Below, in pieces: positions 10,679 through 21,922 of a DNA stretch of 64,000 nt. The position numbers and the translations under genes were made by a program. Origin of the DNA: Linum tenue (lineage: Eukaryota > Streptophyta > Magnoliopsida > Malpighiales > Linaceae); the NCBI GenBank assembly GCA_946122785.1, contig CAMGYJ010000008.1, forward strand, positions 54,632,963 to 54,696,962. Reading direction: 5' to 3'. The notes beneath the pieces were generated by a model. That model had not been told where the DNA came from and searched no databases. It was given only the letters and a program-made list of their open reading frames with translations. Position 1 is the first letter of the stretch. Each line of letters opens with the position of its first letter.

Positions 10679-11659
10679 GTTTATCCATGTAAGTACCTTG
10701 TGCAAAATATAATGCTCTCTTTAACTATATATTCTTCTGTCATGGAACTCTCGCGATGATTTTTATTTAGAACATATGATGGGGCATCAACACCAAAGCG
10801 ATATCAAGTTCAACTCTGGTGTGAGAGGGACGTGTACCGATCACTAGAAGTCAAGAAAAGGCATCAGGGGCCGACTTCAAACTTATTTGGCCCAGAACAT
10901 CACCAAGATAGAGGCTGACTTGTTTGTGTGACGAGAGGTGATGGTTATTGGCGTTGGAGCTGTTGCAGGCCAAATACCTGGTCTAGAAGAGGAAATACCC
11001 GACCGGGTATATGGGGGCCGGATCAAGTGATGACCAGAAGGGGTCTCGGTCAAGACTACAAAATACCCGGTCGGGTAGTTTTGGAGTGAAGACCGGGTAT
11101 TCGTGTCTAGGACAGAAGACCCCCCGGCCGTAACTGCAAAATACTCGGCCGGGTATTTTTGAGTCCGACTGTGTATTTTTCCCTGTGTGGCAGATCTGTT
11201 TCATTTGCGGATTAAGTGACTTTTTCTGCTGAACTCGGGTTTCTTTGATATTTTAGGCACAGAAATTTTGTAGCCTATATAAGGGGTTGAACTAAGTGTT
11301 TTAGAGGGTAATCAACAATTTTAGTCACAAATACAAACCCTAGAATTGGTTGTTCAAACACCAATTTTCTTGATCCTGACCCTCTTCTCGACTTGTTAAT
11401 TTGGTCTGGGTTATTATCCGTTTGTGATCGTTGTGCTTCTAATCGTTCTTTGCTGCGATTCTGATTGTTTAAGTTCAGAAGTTGGAGCCTCGATTTATAT
11501 CAACATAACATTTCAACTTTCGAAGAAACTTGCACAATAACAAGCATAACAATCAATTAAAACCAAATCTTACTAATCAAAATTAAAAAAAAATGTATGG
11601 TAAACATTTTGAAATATTACCTCTCAATAGAGTACATCCATCTATATTGCACAGGTCCA
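10679..11659. repeat. Tandem unit 4, partial
   Basis: About 980 bp of the unit, stopping at GCACAGGTCCAA within the minus-strand LTR. CACTA-like sequence follows directly. Confidence 0.85.
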
Positions 11660-11994
11660 ACAAGTATAAAGTACTTAGTTTCGAAAAAATTATTGTGTGG
11701 CAAATTGTTTGATGAAGCCACATTTTATATTTTTTTGTAGCCGAATACTTGAATGAATTAGCTAAAAAAAAGCACTTTGTAGCAAGTGTTTCGGTTATGT
11801 TTTAATTTTTTCATGGCTAAATGTGGTGTTTTTCAGTTACGTAATAGAAGAAAGTGTGGCATAACTTTTAACTGTGCCACTTCTAGCTACGCAAGCGACG
11901 GAATCTATTTTTCGTAGCTATATAGTTTAGCCACAAAAAATTACATTCTAGCCACAAAATAGTTCCGCAACTATATGACCAATTTTTTGTAGTG
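11660..11994 (-). mobile_element. CACTA (En/Spm-like) transposon terminal fragment
   Basis: Read on the minus strand, the end at 11994 is CACTACAAAAAATTGG, the typical CACTA terminus. It is followed by repeated sub-terminal GTGGCTA/TAGCCAC motifs in both orientations (about 11730-11960). No transposase frame and no second terminus were found, so this is one end only, cut at the tandem-array junction. Confidence 0.7.
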
Positions 11995-13020
11995 TCATTT
12001 AACCCTATTTAGCCAAATGGCGCATACTTGTCTAACCATAAAACTCCATACCCATCGTAGAAGCTCAAGTAGGCTAGATGAAGTATTAAAATCAAATAGA
12101 CAAGCACAGTCATTCAAGACCCATACATACACAACTTATATACTAGGGTTCATCTTCCCTAAACAACCATTAGAGATTCAAGTCATAGAGAGAGAAAGAA
12201 ATCACAAACTCGAAGGGAGGGAGTGATGAAATCAATCTTCTTCTCCTTGCTTGCACATTCTTCTTGCTCCTTGGGTGGATTGGATCTTCAATGAAGCTCA
12301 CCCAAGGTATTTCACTCTCTAAAACACTCTAAAACTCTAACTTTCTCACTCAAGGTCGGCTCTCCCTTTGTCAAGTGTAGAAAATGGATATTTATAAGCT
12401 GCTGGCAGTGGTCACGGCTGTGACCTGCCCGTGACCTGGCCATGGCCAGCTGGAACGTTGCCGACTTGCCCGAACGTCGCAGTTTGCCATCGTACGTCTT
12501 GAAGCTCCAAGATTGATGTCTCCTTGATAAGATCGAGACCATGATCTTTGTGTCACATGAGCGATCTTTTTTGCGGTCAAAATGCATGATGTCCGCGATA
12601 CGGGTGTCAAAACTTTATGCCTTCTTCTTGGTTGTATGTTGAGGTTCGTGGCCACTGTTTACGGTCATGATCTTCAGGATGCGAACATGGTCACGACCGT
12701 GATGTGTTTCTTTTCTTCCCTTCTTGGTCCTATGCTTCCCAATCATGCTTGAATGAACTCCAATCAATTCACGATCAATCCTAGATGAATAGAAGACCTG
12801 GAATTTAATCACAAACACTGGAAAAGGCATAAAATACGACAAAGTGGGGTCGATTCCCCCATGAAAACCTTCATATGAAGAATACCTATGCCAAAATGCA
12901 TGTTTTGCAAATAGGAATGAGAATATGCATGGATAACTTGATATGTGGCCTAGACACTATGATTTAACATGCAAATGCCTAAGAATAAGCGTTAAATAAA
13001 ACCTATTTTAGGTGTTATCA
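11995..13020 (-). mobile_element. Minus-strand LTR (Gypsy-like), truncated at the CACTA junction
   Basis: On the minus strand it starts TGATAACACCTAAAATAGG at 13020, a typical start for plant Athila/Tat LTRs. The order is U3 with CACGACCGTG palindromes (about 12680 and 12411-12424), a TATA-like CTTATAAATATCC at about 12390-12402, then a transcribed leader. No polypurine tract lies outside 13020, so it is not a 3' LTR with internal DNA to its right. The other end meets the CACTA terminus. Confidence 0.65.
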
Positions 13021-13033
13021 AGAGATTGCGAAG

Positions 13034-14605
13034 AAGCCACCCCCGGTAGGCTAGATGGCGTTGAACATTGAAAGAGCCTCTAAAAGGAATCCACGAGCAG
13101 CAGGAGCAGGTGGAGTTTTGCTAGATGACGAAGGACATTGGTGTTCAGGCTTTGTTGCTAATATTGGCTTGGTCTCATCTGTTCAGGCCTAGCTGCGGGC
13201 TTTCTTCCACGTACTTGATTTGGCTAGGAAAAAAGGTTGCAGGGCACTCATTTTCCAATTAGACTCACAACTGGCTATTCAACTTCTCAAAAACAGGCAC
13301 TACCCAATCCATCCACATGCTACTCTTTTAGCGGCTATTCGTAGGAAGCTAAGCGTAGACTAGCTGGTGAGCATTATTCATACATTTCGGTAAGGCAACA
13401 AAGTCGCGAACTGGTTCTCATAGTAGAGTCTCGTCTATCCCTACGGTATGCATGAATTTGCAAATCCGCCAACTAGGCTAGCTTTCCTTCTTGGTGAGGA
13501 CACTAGGAGGTCTTTTGGATGCAGAATTTTAATACGAGGGATTTGTGAGAGAATTGGGTTAAAATCTCTCGTTTAAAAACCCAAGAAATTTAAATATAGG
13601 ATTTGTACCAAATAACTTGTTTGGAATTGGATATGGGTTTTTTATATGAAAAAAGCCAAATTTCTATTTTTCCCTGTTTTTGTTCATCCTGTTCCTCATT
13701 GTTCCAACTTCCAACAATGAACCCAGATTTATTCTACTTGTGTCCCCGTTGCAAACTTCCCCAGTGAGAGTCAGAGGATGCAAACAAGTACAAATCATCT
13801 ACTTCCTCTTCCTTCTTCTTGTTGCGGCCACTACCTGTAAAGATTTCCACTTTTCAGTAATCCCAAAATCAATCCCAGCTCGCTTCCGATCGATTTCTCA
13901 TGCCAGGTCCCAGAGAACAACCAATTTGCGATGGGTTTTTGAAGAAGAAGGCGTCGCCAGAAATTGCCTCGATGTGCCAAAAATTGCCATCCCAGAGAAT
14001 CATTGGGTTGGGAAGAAAAAGGCGTAACAAAAAATCTGCTCCTTGACCCACGCAGCAGAACCCAGATTTGGTTCAAGAATAGAGTGAAGGTTGGATGGAC
14101 GACGACGGCGATGACAGAAGTTGCGACATGTGGGGCGACAACGACGATGATAGCGGCAACGGAATGGGCGACATCTTGGCCGCGGTCGAGGTTAAGCGTT
14201 GGTGTTGAATGTAGTCGGCGTTGAGTGGGGTCACGGTGAAGCTGCAAGTCGAAGGAAGAAGTAAGAAAGAAAGGGAAACGGTTGGAAAATAAAAGATAAT
14301 AATGAGAGATTTCGAAATAGTTGGGGTTCATCAGCTATTTTAGAAACCTGCATTTAAGTGTTTTTGAAATTCCTAATGTTTAAAATTTCTCATTATTTAT
14401 ATCTTTTCCAAACGAGTGATTTTATTAAAATTTCTAAGTGAGAGATTGTGTTAAAATCCCTCACAGAAACCCCTCATCCAATCAAGGCCTAGGGTATTAG
14501 ATTCCATAGGCGGATTGTCTCTCGCACCTATTCTTCTCTTTGACCCCCTATAATTCTCTTTTCTTAGGCTCAGCCTCCATCAAAGCAAAAAAAAAAAAAA
14601 AAAAA
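13034..14605 (+). pseudogene. LINE 3' end: decayed RNase H-like domain with poly-A tail, split by a DNA transposon
   Basis: The frame through 13061-13506 reads as a plant RNase H-like (RVT_3) domain of L1-type LINEs. It has NPRAAGAGGVLLDDEG, then LRAFFHVLDLARKKGC, QLDSQLAIQLLK and FREGNK/V-like segments, ending LAFLLGEDT. The first catalytic Asp position reads Glu (NIER), the second acidic position is a stop (QA*LRA), and the QLDS Asp is kept. Several TAG stops replace Trp or Glu codons, so the domain is dead. The frame resumes at 14490 after the insertion (R V L D S I G G ...) and ends in TAA near 14553. An A19 tract at 14587-14605 marks the LINE 3' terminus. LINE DNA upstream of 13034 is absent. 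Confidence 0.75.
13507..14489. mobile_element. 983-bp non-autonomous DNA transposon (PIF/Harbinger-like) inserted in the LINE
   Basis: Flanked by TAG on both sides (13504-13506 and 14490-14492). Removing 13507-14489 plus one TAG restores the LINE frame. The termini are imperfect inverted repeats: GAGGTCTTTTGGATG on the left, and GGCCTTGATTGGATG as the complement of the right. The 3-bp target duplication and GGCCTTGTTTGGATG-like ends suggest PIF/Harbinger (inference). The middle (about 13680-14230) is more GC-rich and carries overlapping frames up to 166 codons with no recognised domain, possibly captured DNA. Confidence 0.65.
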
Positions 14606-15484
14606 TTTTAGAATTTAATGCTCTTCCATAACTTGTTAATGCATCGCTATGAAGCATTTGGGTAAGCTGATTTCACCTATAATGAGATGCTCATTGTGGT
14701 TGAAATGCATGTTTTTTTAATTATTAGTAAAATAGAATGGAACATTTTGACATGTGATGATTCTATATTGCTTCACTTTGTAACAATGTGACATTTTGAA
14801 TTGCCCCAAAATTTCTAAAATGAGTCAATTAACTTCATTCATAGATATATTTTTCAAAGTTCAAGATTGCATATACAATCTTCTATACGCAATTGCATTG
14901 TTTATAAGAGCCAAAATTTGACAAGTATAGGTTAAGACAATAGTATATAATCTCATATTCGTCATTTCTACACCAGCTAGCCAAACAGCAGCTGGCTAGC
15001 GGTCACCTAATATTTATGTGTGACAAGTTTGGACAGATATATATAGAGTTGTATTATTCTCGACTCTGACTATACATTACATACATACTGACTGGCACTG
15101 CCTCATCACCGACTCCTAACTTATAATGGCCTTTCATTTCTTTTACGGTTCACTTTCATGTGATGGCCATGAGCCATCCATTCAATATTTCCATTGACTT
15201 TGACCTTTAACTCCCAATATTATGCCCCTTGCTATATACCATTTTCTATTCAATCTATTAACAAGTTTGTGACTGACTCCCACCAGAAGGAAGAAGATGA
15301 ATCTCACTGTACACCCTCGACAATCTTATCAACGAAAATGCATATCTCATCGAAATTATCGAGTTGAGTTAGTTTTATTATGATATATTAATTAGAATAT
15401 GTAAGCTACATATGTGTTGGAACAATGTCTGTTTCGTAAGTTGGCTACCACTGGATGGACTTGTACGGACAGTAAGGTAATGAT
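14606..15484. other. AT-rich spacer, no gene recognised
   Basis: No frame, RNA gene or repeat termini recognised. A small inverted motif CTAGCCA/TGGCTAG lies around 14978-15000. Confidence 0.6.
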
Positions 15485-15489
15485 ATATA

Positions 15490-16775
15490 GGTGGTGCTTT
15501 CGGTGCACCCATGGGTGCACTGAATGAACTCACTTTCTTCTTTAATCTTGACCCTTCAATATAGTTAGCGGTTGACAATAATTAATGAATTTGTAATTAA
15601 TTATTTACTAAATAATTTTTACAGTATTTATTAAAAGCATTTATAGTTATTATATTTGCAATTAATCCTCTAACTCTAACCCTCTTCTCCCCCGATTCTT
15701 TTTTCCTCTTCTACTAACCCTTCTTCTTCCTCACATCAACAGAGACGAACAATCATCTTCAGGCATCAATTCTTATTCTTACCATTGGTACTTCTCGACT
15801 AATCCTTTCCAGCGCATCAATCCGGTTGTCACTTGCATTGTCGTCGCTCCACAGACAACAGCTCTCCGTGATATCCAGCTCATCCAGTCGCTCCAGTCCA
15901 GCTCCTCAATCACGCCAATCAAAGAGTTGTTCGATTTCTGCTTGTATTGGGATCTGGGTTTCGCCATATAGGCGTTATTGCCGACGACAATTGATTGCAT
16001 AGGGACTGAAAGAGTGATTGCCGGAAGTCAAGAGCATGACCGCCGGGAGGGAAAGCAAGGAGTCAAACGAGAGCGATTCAGGGTTTGACGTTTCCACCCT
16101 CCTTTCCGGCGGTTCTGGGTTTTATGGATTGATTGTGCATTCTGGTTTACCGTGTCTTCGATCGGGTTGCTTCTCTTTCTTTCTTGCGAGCAGATGGAAT
16201 TGGGTCTATGGCGGAGGCAATACCGGCGGGAGTGAGAAGGTGGAGGGGAATTGTTCACATTGATTGACCTGTAGTATATTGGAATTGGAATTGAGTTTCT
16301 TTCATGATAATAGGGATTTAATGCATCCAAAAAAGTGAGTGCATTCAATACACCCAAAAAAGTGGGTACACCAGCCTTCGGTGCACCCACTTTTTTGGGT
16401 GCATTCATTGCACTCGCCTCATAATCGACATTTCTGAGCATGCGATTCATGTCAAAATGGTATCAATCATCGCTTATGATATTATGAATAAGAAAGACAT
16501 GAATTTGTACGAAAATCATTTAAGATTTACTTTAATTTGAATGATTTAGAGTTTAGGGATTTAGGGTTAGGGTTTAGGTTTATAATTTGGGGTTTTGGTT
16601 TGCAATTGAAATTTGAAGGTTAAGGGGTTAGGGTAATGGATTGATTAGTTGTGATTGTATCTTATAACAGCATATTATACTAATGCTGGCAATTAAAATT
16701 CGATGTATTAAGACCACTTTTGGAGTTGGGTGCATTGAATGCACCCAAAAAAGTGAGTGTAATGAAGTAGCCACC
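15490..16775. mobile_element. Foldback/MITE-like element(s) with GGTGCACCC termini
   Basis: The left end (GGTGGTGCTTTCGGTGCACC) contains the perfect palindrome GTGCACCCATGGGTGCAC at 15503-15520. The right end is the complement of GGTGGCTACTTCATT. Both ends are flanked by ATATATA (15483-15489 and 16776-16782), a possible 7-bp target duplication, although low in complexity. A third cluster at 16340-16422 forms an internal inverted repeat of about 36 bp per arm, so two adjacent or nested elements are possible. The interior (15690-16260) is GC-richer with short frames and no recognised product. Degenerate TTTAGGG-like units lie at 16550-16585. Confidence 0.55.
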
Positions 16776-16798
16776 ATATATACATATATATTTATACT

Positions 16799-17310
16799 TG
16801 TTATAGTACCACATCCAGAATACAAGAGAAGGAATTATTGTAATTAGTGTCCATCAATCTCATTAGTACGATATTTTTTGTGGAGTACTATACCCAAAAG
16901 AAAACCGTGCGGGCTTGGTTCAAAGCAGACAATATCGTACGTGCTGATTGAGCTACACGATTTCGAAAGTGTTATTAGAGCTTGGTTTTGAGTTTTGGTA
17001 GGGGCAGTGGATGTTAGTTTGGTGGATCCTTATTCGTTCAACCCAAGATTTGAGATTTGCCTTTGTTAGGCGAAGCAAAGGAGATTCTTATCTGTTTGGT
17101 GGATCAAGTATATATCAGCGTTTGTTTGGCGGATCAAAGGAGATTCGAATTTGTTTGTTGGATCTAGTATAGATCCAAGTTTGTTTGGTGAATCAAGTGA
17201 AGTCCGCATATGTCTGGTAGATCAAAGGTGATCTACATCTGATCTAGCGGATAATTGCAGAGCAGAGGACACAAAGTTCGTGATCTTTGTTTTGAGGGAA
17301 ATGAATAATT
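16799..17310 (+). mobile_element. Degenerate TRIM: LTR plus internal region
   Basis: A TRIM LTR at 16799-16967 starts TGTTATAGTACCACATCC and shows the marker GTGCGGGCTTGG..CAATATCGTAC. A decayed primer-binding site (TTATTAGAGC) follows. The internal part (16968-17310) has repeats of GTTTGTTTGGYGGATCAAR at roughly 30-bp spacing and ends with a purine-rich TTTTGAGGGAAATG. The downstream LTR is missing. Confidence 0.65.
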
Positions 17311-18028
17311 ATTAAAAATGTTAGAACTTTTCCAAGGATGATGGTGGATCAAGGATGGGGAATCGCCACTAACAAACAACATGGATAGCATTAATGGTGT
17401 GGTCAAAGGCATTCGTGAAATGCTAATTTCACACTAGTTCAACACACATTCTGGAGAAATGTGGCATATTTATAAGCATTCAAAAGCTCCAAAGTGGTCA
17501 ACAATTCACTTATACATGCAAGAAATTTTGGATGACTGGAGAAAGAGCCAAAGGACATAAAGTAACTGATTCGAGGCTAATTGCACAAATTTTACCCCTC
17601 ATTTCTCGATAGTTTGTCTGTGCATTTGGTCGCCCCTTGACATACCTTGAAAATTGATCAAGGTCAATAGACATACCTTGACAAAGGCAAATGTCAAGGT
17701 CAACAAACCTTGACAATTGATCACAGGGCTTGAGAATCAAAGGTCACGAGTAGAGGTCCAATGTCACGCTTATAAGACCGTTACAATTGCTCTTTGGGAG
17801 TGACATTGACAATTTCTAGAGCCATTTTCACTCTCATTGGACCTCGGTGTGTTCAAGGTCTATTGACCGTGAAAATCAGCCGTCGACCTTGAAGTGGGAA
17901 CAAAACTCGGCCAAAACGCTGTGTTTTGGTCCAATGTCAAATTCAGGGCTCGTATGTCACGGCTGTGACTTCTGACCGTGAAGAGTGACAGTCGGGCTGT
18001 ATAAATAGAAGGCTGTTGGGAGGGCTTG
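17311..18028 (+). mobile_element. U3-like fragment of a different LTR, cut by the TRIM array
   Basis: Non-coding. It holds repeated CCTTGANNATTGATCAAGG-like and CAAGGTCAA motifs (17640-17730), the imperfect palindrome GTCACGGCTGTGAC at 17956-17969, then TATAAATAG near 18000-18008. This order resembles an LTR U3 with its promoter. The same 14-mer occurs in the opposite-strand LTR at 12411-12424. It ends where the TRIM LTR begins at about 18029. Confidence 0.45.
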
Positions 18029-19084
18029 AATGTCACCTGCCCAATTAGTACGAGGCCTTTTGGGGAGGACACCCAAGAGTAAAACCGTGCGGGCTTGGCC
18101 CAAAGCGTACAATATCGTACTAATTGAGCGGCCCGGTTTGACAAGTGGTATCAGAGCCTGGTTCGGTTCGGGGTGGTGGACGTCAGTTTGGTGGGACCCC
18201 CGTTTGGTGGCCTCGGGATTTGCGATCCGCGTTCGTTTGGTATATCAAAGAGAGTTCGGCGTCTAGGCTGTTTGGTGGATCCAGGAGAGATACACGTCTG
18301 ATTGGCGGATCAAAGAGAGTTCCGCGTCTGGAAAAATCCTTGTGACGAGAAGTCTATCGATACAAGGTGTCTGGAGATCAAGATCTTTGAGGAGGTGAGG
18401 ACGCAAAATTCGTGGTCCTTGTCTTGAGGGGAGAATTGTTATGGGACAATCCTAGTACCACATCAGTAATACAAGGAAGGAACCCTTGTATATTAGTGTC
18501 CACCTGCCAATTTAGTACGAGGCTTTTTGGGGTGGACACCCAAAGATAAAACCATGCGGGCTTGGCCCAAAGCGGACAATATCGTACTAATTGAGCGCCC
18601 ACGGTTTGACAAGTGGTATAAGACTCTGGTTCGACGGATTCGGGGTGGTGGACGTCAGTTTGGTGGACCCTCATTTTGTGGCCTCGGGATTTGCGCCCAC
18701 GTCTGTTTGGCAGATCAAAGAGAGTTCTGCGTCTAGGCTGTTTTGTGGATCCAGGAGAGATCCGCGTTTGTTTGGCGAATCAAAGAGAGTTCCGCGTTTG
18801 GAAAAATATTTATAACGAGAGGGCCATCGATACAAGGTGTCTGGCGGATCAAGATAATCGTTGAGGTGAGGACAAGAAGTTCGTGATCCTTGTCTTGAGG
18901 GGAGGATTGTTATGGAATAATCCAAATACCACATCGGAAATACAAGGGAAGGAACCCTTGTATATTAGTGTCCACCAAGCTCATTAGTACGGGGCCTTTT
19001 GGGGAGGACACTCAAGATTAAAACCATGCGGGCTTGGCCCAAAATGGACAATATCATACTAATTGAGCACCTGAGGTTATGACA
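18029..19084 (+). mobile_element. Tandem TRIM array: LTR-internal-LTR-internal-LTR
   Basis: Three LTR copies: 18029-18143 (lacks its first ~63 bases), 18437-18611 (175 bp) and 18908-19084 (177 bp). Two internal segments of 293 and 296 bp separate them. The LTRs start TGTTATGG and end TTTGACA or TATGACA. Each internal region starts with a site complementary to initiator tRNA-Met: TGGTATCAGAGC at 18146-18157, decayed at 18614. Each ends in a purine-rich CTTGAGGGGAGRAT. No coding capacity. Short LTRs, a tRNA-Met site and a tiny internal domain define TRIMs, which must be mobilised in trans. Confidence 0.85.
18146..18157 (+). other. TRIM primer-binding site (initiator tRNA-Met)
   Basis: TGGTATCAGAGC, two bases after the LTR end at 18143, matches the 3' end complement of plant initiator tRNA-Met. 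Confidence 0.8.
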
Positions 19085-19096
19085 ATTATCTTAATA

Positions 19097-21535
19097 TCTA
19101 TCTATACATAATATTATGGCAATTCAAAATTAAATTTTTGCCACATAATCACTTGGAGAGATCTCAAGTTGCCAAGGTGGACAAATTTTTTACCAAAAAA
19201 ATAGTTATTGACCTATTTATGGAGTTGTCCCTCTATCTTCATTTAATATTTAATTCTCTTTTATCCAATAATTATCTTGCTTTTATTTTTATATTATATC
19301 TATAAATAATATATCGAGAGAAAGGTTATCAAATAGGTTTAGCAAGTGGAATGGTTTTACCAGTGGTACAACCGGTTTGTATCGTTTCATGGCTGTTAAT
19401 AAAATATGTAGAAATATAAAAAATTATTAATATCAAATGAATTTAATCATATATAAACCATATTTGAAGACAATTTACGTACAATTCATATTGATATTTG
19501 AATAAAATATGATATTTCAAATAAAATTACATGTACTCATACTTAAATTCACTAAAACTACGTAATTTACTTAGAAATTCATAAAACGATCATACTGGTC
19601 ATACTGATGGTGTCGTGTCGGTTTCATGACCGGTACCGGTTGAATGGTTCAACTGGTGGCATGCCGGCCGACATGAAAATCATGATGGAGAGTGACATAT
19701 ATCACATTTTGGTTTTGCATTATATCTATGTACGCAACAGTATACTAATGTTCATAGAGTGACATATATATCACACTTTTAAAACCAAAAAATATATGAT
19801 TAAAGATTACCATGTAAATTTCTTACTAAAACTTAATAATAATTTATATTTTAATGAATAATTTAAACAAACACACAAAAATAATAATATTTTGTCGATA
19901 AGGTCTGAAAGAAACTTGACCAAGAAATAATAGTTATTTATTAAAAAAGCTTCTTATTCATTCTGATCAAGTGAAAACATATGAATCGCATATGCAGTAT
20001 TTATAATGTATTCTAAGTTCACATTACTAATATTTTCTCTAGGTCATGTTGATTGATCAAGCTCTATTGAGGTGCTACATCATATGCTAAGAAATTTTCT
20101 TTTCAGACTTGGAGTTATTTATTGTTAAAGATTATAAATTGAAGTTTCCAAAATGACTTGAGTATAATAGTTGATGAACTTTGACTTCATATTCTAGGAT
20201 GAGACATGAGATCACTTGAAAAATGAAATGTGTGAAATTTAGAGAAATCTTTGTTAAGGATGCACGTTAAACATCACATTTCATGCTAAGAAAAATCTAA
20301 ATTCGAAGATTGAGGTAATAAATAAATATTAATATTTTACTTCACATATATAACAAAAAACATTTATAGTTACAATAGTGTAAACCGAGCTATTGGGTCA
20401 AAAGAAGAATATTTAATAAATATGAGTTTAGTAAGAAAATTGTAACAAGTCTATATAGTTGTGAGTATGTGATTTCATACCAAACTTTTGCAATAATAAA
20501 AAAAAAATTGATATCATATTCCATTCAAGGAGTTGAGTTCAAAGGTATTAATTAGTGTTGAGAGTAAAATAAACTCTCCGTATATATATGTTTAGATATT
20601 AACAATAGATATGTCTACAATACATCCAATAATTTAAATACACGTGAAAAGCCACAATGTTTGTATGAACTTTTAAATTTTGCTACAAAATATTTAAAAA
20701 AAAAAATTATAAGTTTTATTCAAGGAATACATAATTTGAATGCACCTGAAATATTTGTCTGTCGTATACACACCTTGCCAATTATTAATATAAGTAATGA
20801 AATTTTTGTTCTAGAACAAACACCAAATATAAAGAAATTTTAGCGAATGGACATTCAAATAGTTGAAAAGTTATACATTGAAGGAACATGTTAAGATAAG
20901 AACCTTCGATAGTCTATATGAATCCTTGGATTCAGTTTTTTTTTTATATCAATCCTTGGATTCAGATTCTAAACGAACATCTAGACAAAAGACATGGGTT
21001 TAGGGTTAGTACAAACTTAAAATATTAGCAATTCTAATAAGTTGTTATACAAAGACTTCATGAACATCAACAATAAAAATGAGTGAGGTTTAGAGAATTT
21101 AATCATTTTAAGGGATACGATGTCTATCAAATTTCAATTGGGATAAATATAGTTTATCCAGTAATCAAGTATATTTTTCCAATAATTTGAACTTTGATTA
21201 ATTGGGTGAGAGTTCGTACAAACTCGAGAATCATGAATTGATATATGTTGTATAAGATAATAAATTTGAGCGTCTTGGTGGAAATTTTTTTATATACGAT
21301 CCTAAATGGGACGTGATAAACCCTTACGACATGATTTATGATCAGAGAATAAAAACATCACAAGCGAGTGTGCTAACTATTAAATATTATTCGATATAGA
21401 CATACCACATATTCACTTAGGAAGCGAGAGCATAAAATGTATACAAGATCCAAAAAGTTCAAAACATGTAGATAAGTTAACTAATATAAATAATAAAATA
21501 AACTTCTCCGGCCAACTGGCCAGGTAGAAAACTAG
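19097..21535 (+). mobile_element. Helitron-like element candidate
   Basis: The left end, after an A, starts TCTATCTATACATAATATTA, resembling plant Helitron 5' ends. The right end has the hairpin CCGGCC-AACT-GGCCAGG (about 21509-21525) seven bases before CTAG (21532-21535), followed by T, matching the Helitron CTRR rule and A/T insertion. The interior is very AT-rich with no helicase or Rep frame. A short direct repeat, ATCCTTGGATTCAG, lies near 20927 and 20952. The 12.49-kb duplication starts inside it at 21246. Confidence 0.5.
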
Positions 21536-21632
21536 TCTTGTCTTATATTATGACTGTTTTGCAGAAAGATTGTGCCACATCAGCATTTGCTCCTCCCGGT
21601 TAATCTAATTACTTTCCCCATTTAATCCATCC

Positions 21633-21755
21633 GCTCATTGGGCCTTTCCTCGGGTCCAATAGAATTACTTTCATCCTCTTAGCAGCTAAAAATGCTCATT
21701 GGGCCTTTCCTCGGGTCCAATAGAATTACTTTCATCCTCTCTTAGCAGCTAAAAG
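21633..21755. repeat. 61-bp tandem duplication
   Basis: GCTCATTGGGCCTTTCC..AGCAGCTAAAA occurs at 21633-21693 and again at 21694-21755, nearly identical. Copy in B: 34126-34248. Confidence 0.85.
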
Positions 21756-21922
21756 TTCATTTTTTAAACTGTGTAGAAACGACCCAAAGACCCAATTCCC
21801 TTGTAGAAGAATATTGAATAATTGGAAAATGAAGTATACATAAACAAAGCAAACGTCTTTTTTTGGGAAAAAAGCAATCTGTTCATTATTCCACACAACT
21901 ATCAAACTTAACACAATTTTTA

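Larger units (their letters stand above)
3813..11659. repeat. Tandem array, period about 2.29 kb, 3.4 copies
   Basis: The phrase GTTTATCCATGTAAGTACC recurs at 3813, 6102, 8389 and 10679 (spacings 2289, 2287, 2290). The last copy stops at 11659 inside the unit. Each unit has a plus-strand segment with TACCCGG-type palindromes and a TATA box, then a minus-strand LTR-like segment of about 1 kb, then an AT-rich spacer. The small frames of 161-171, 73, 67 and 65 codons repeated in each unit lie in LTR sequence and are not treated as genes. Confidence 0.9.

Noticed and set aside
3813..11659. CRISPR-like or bacterial repeat system
   Set aside because: The 2.29-kb period, plant LTR content and lack of short spaced repeats rule it out. 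The 42-bp minisatellite at 28340 also lacks unique spacers.
13831..14331. 166-codon minus-strand frame as a gene
   Set aside because: It lies inside the 983-bp DNA transposon, overlaps plus-strand frames of similar length and matches no family I know; treated as chance or captured DNA.
16550..16585. Interstitial telomere array
   Set aside because: Only about four degenerate TTTAGGG-like units; too short and irregular.
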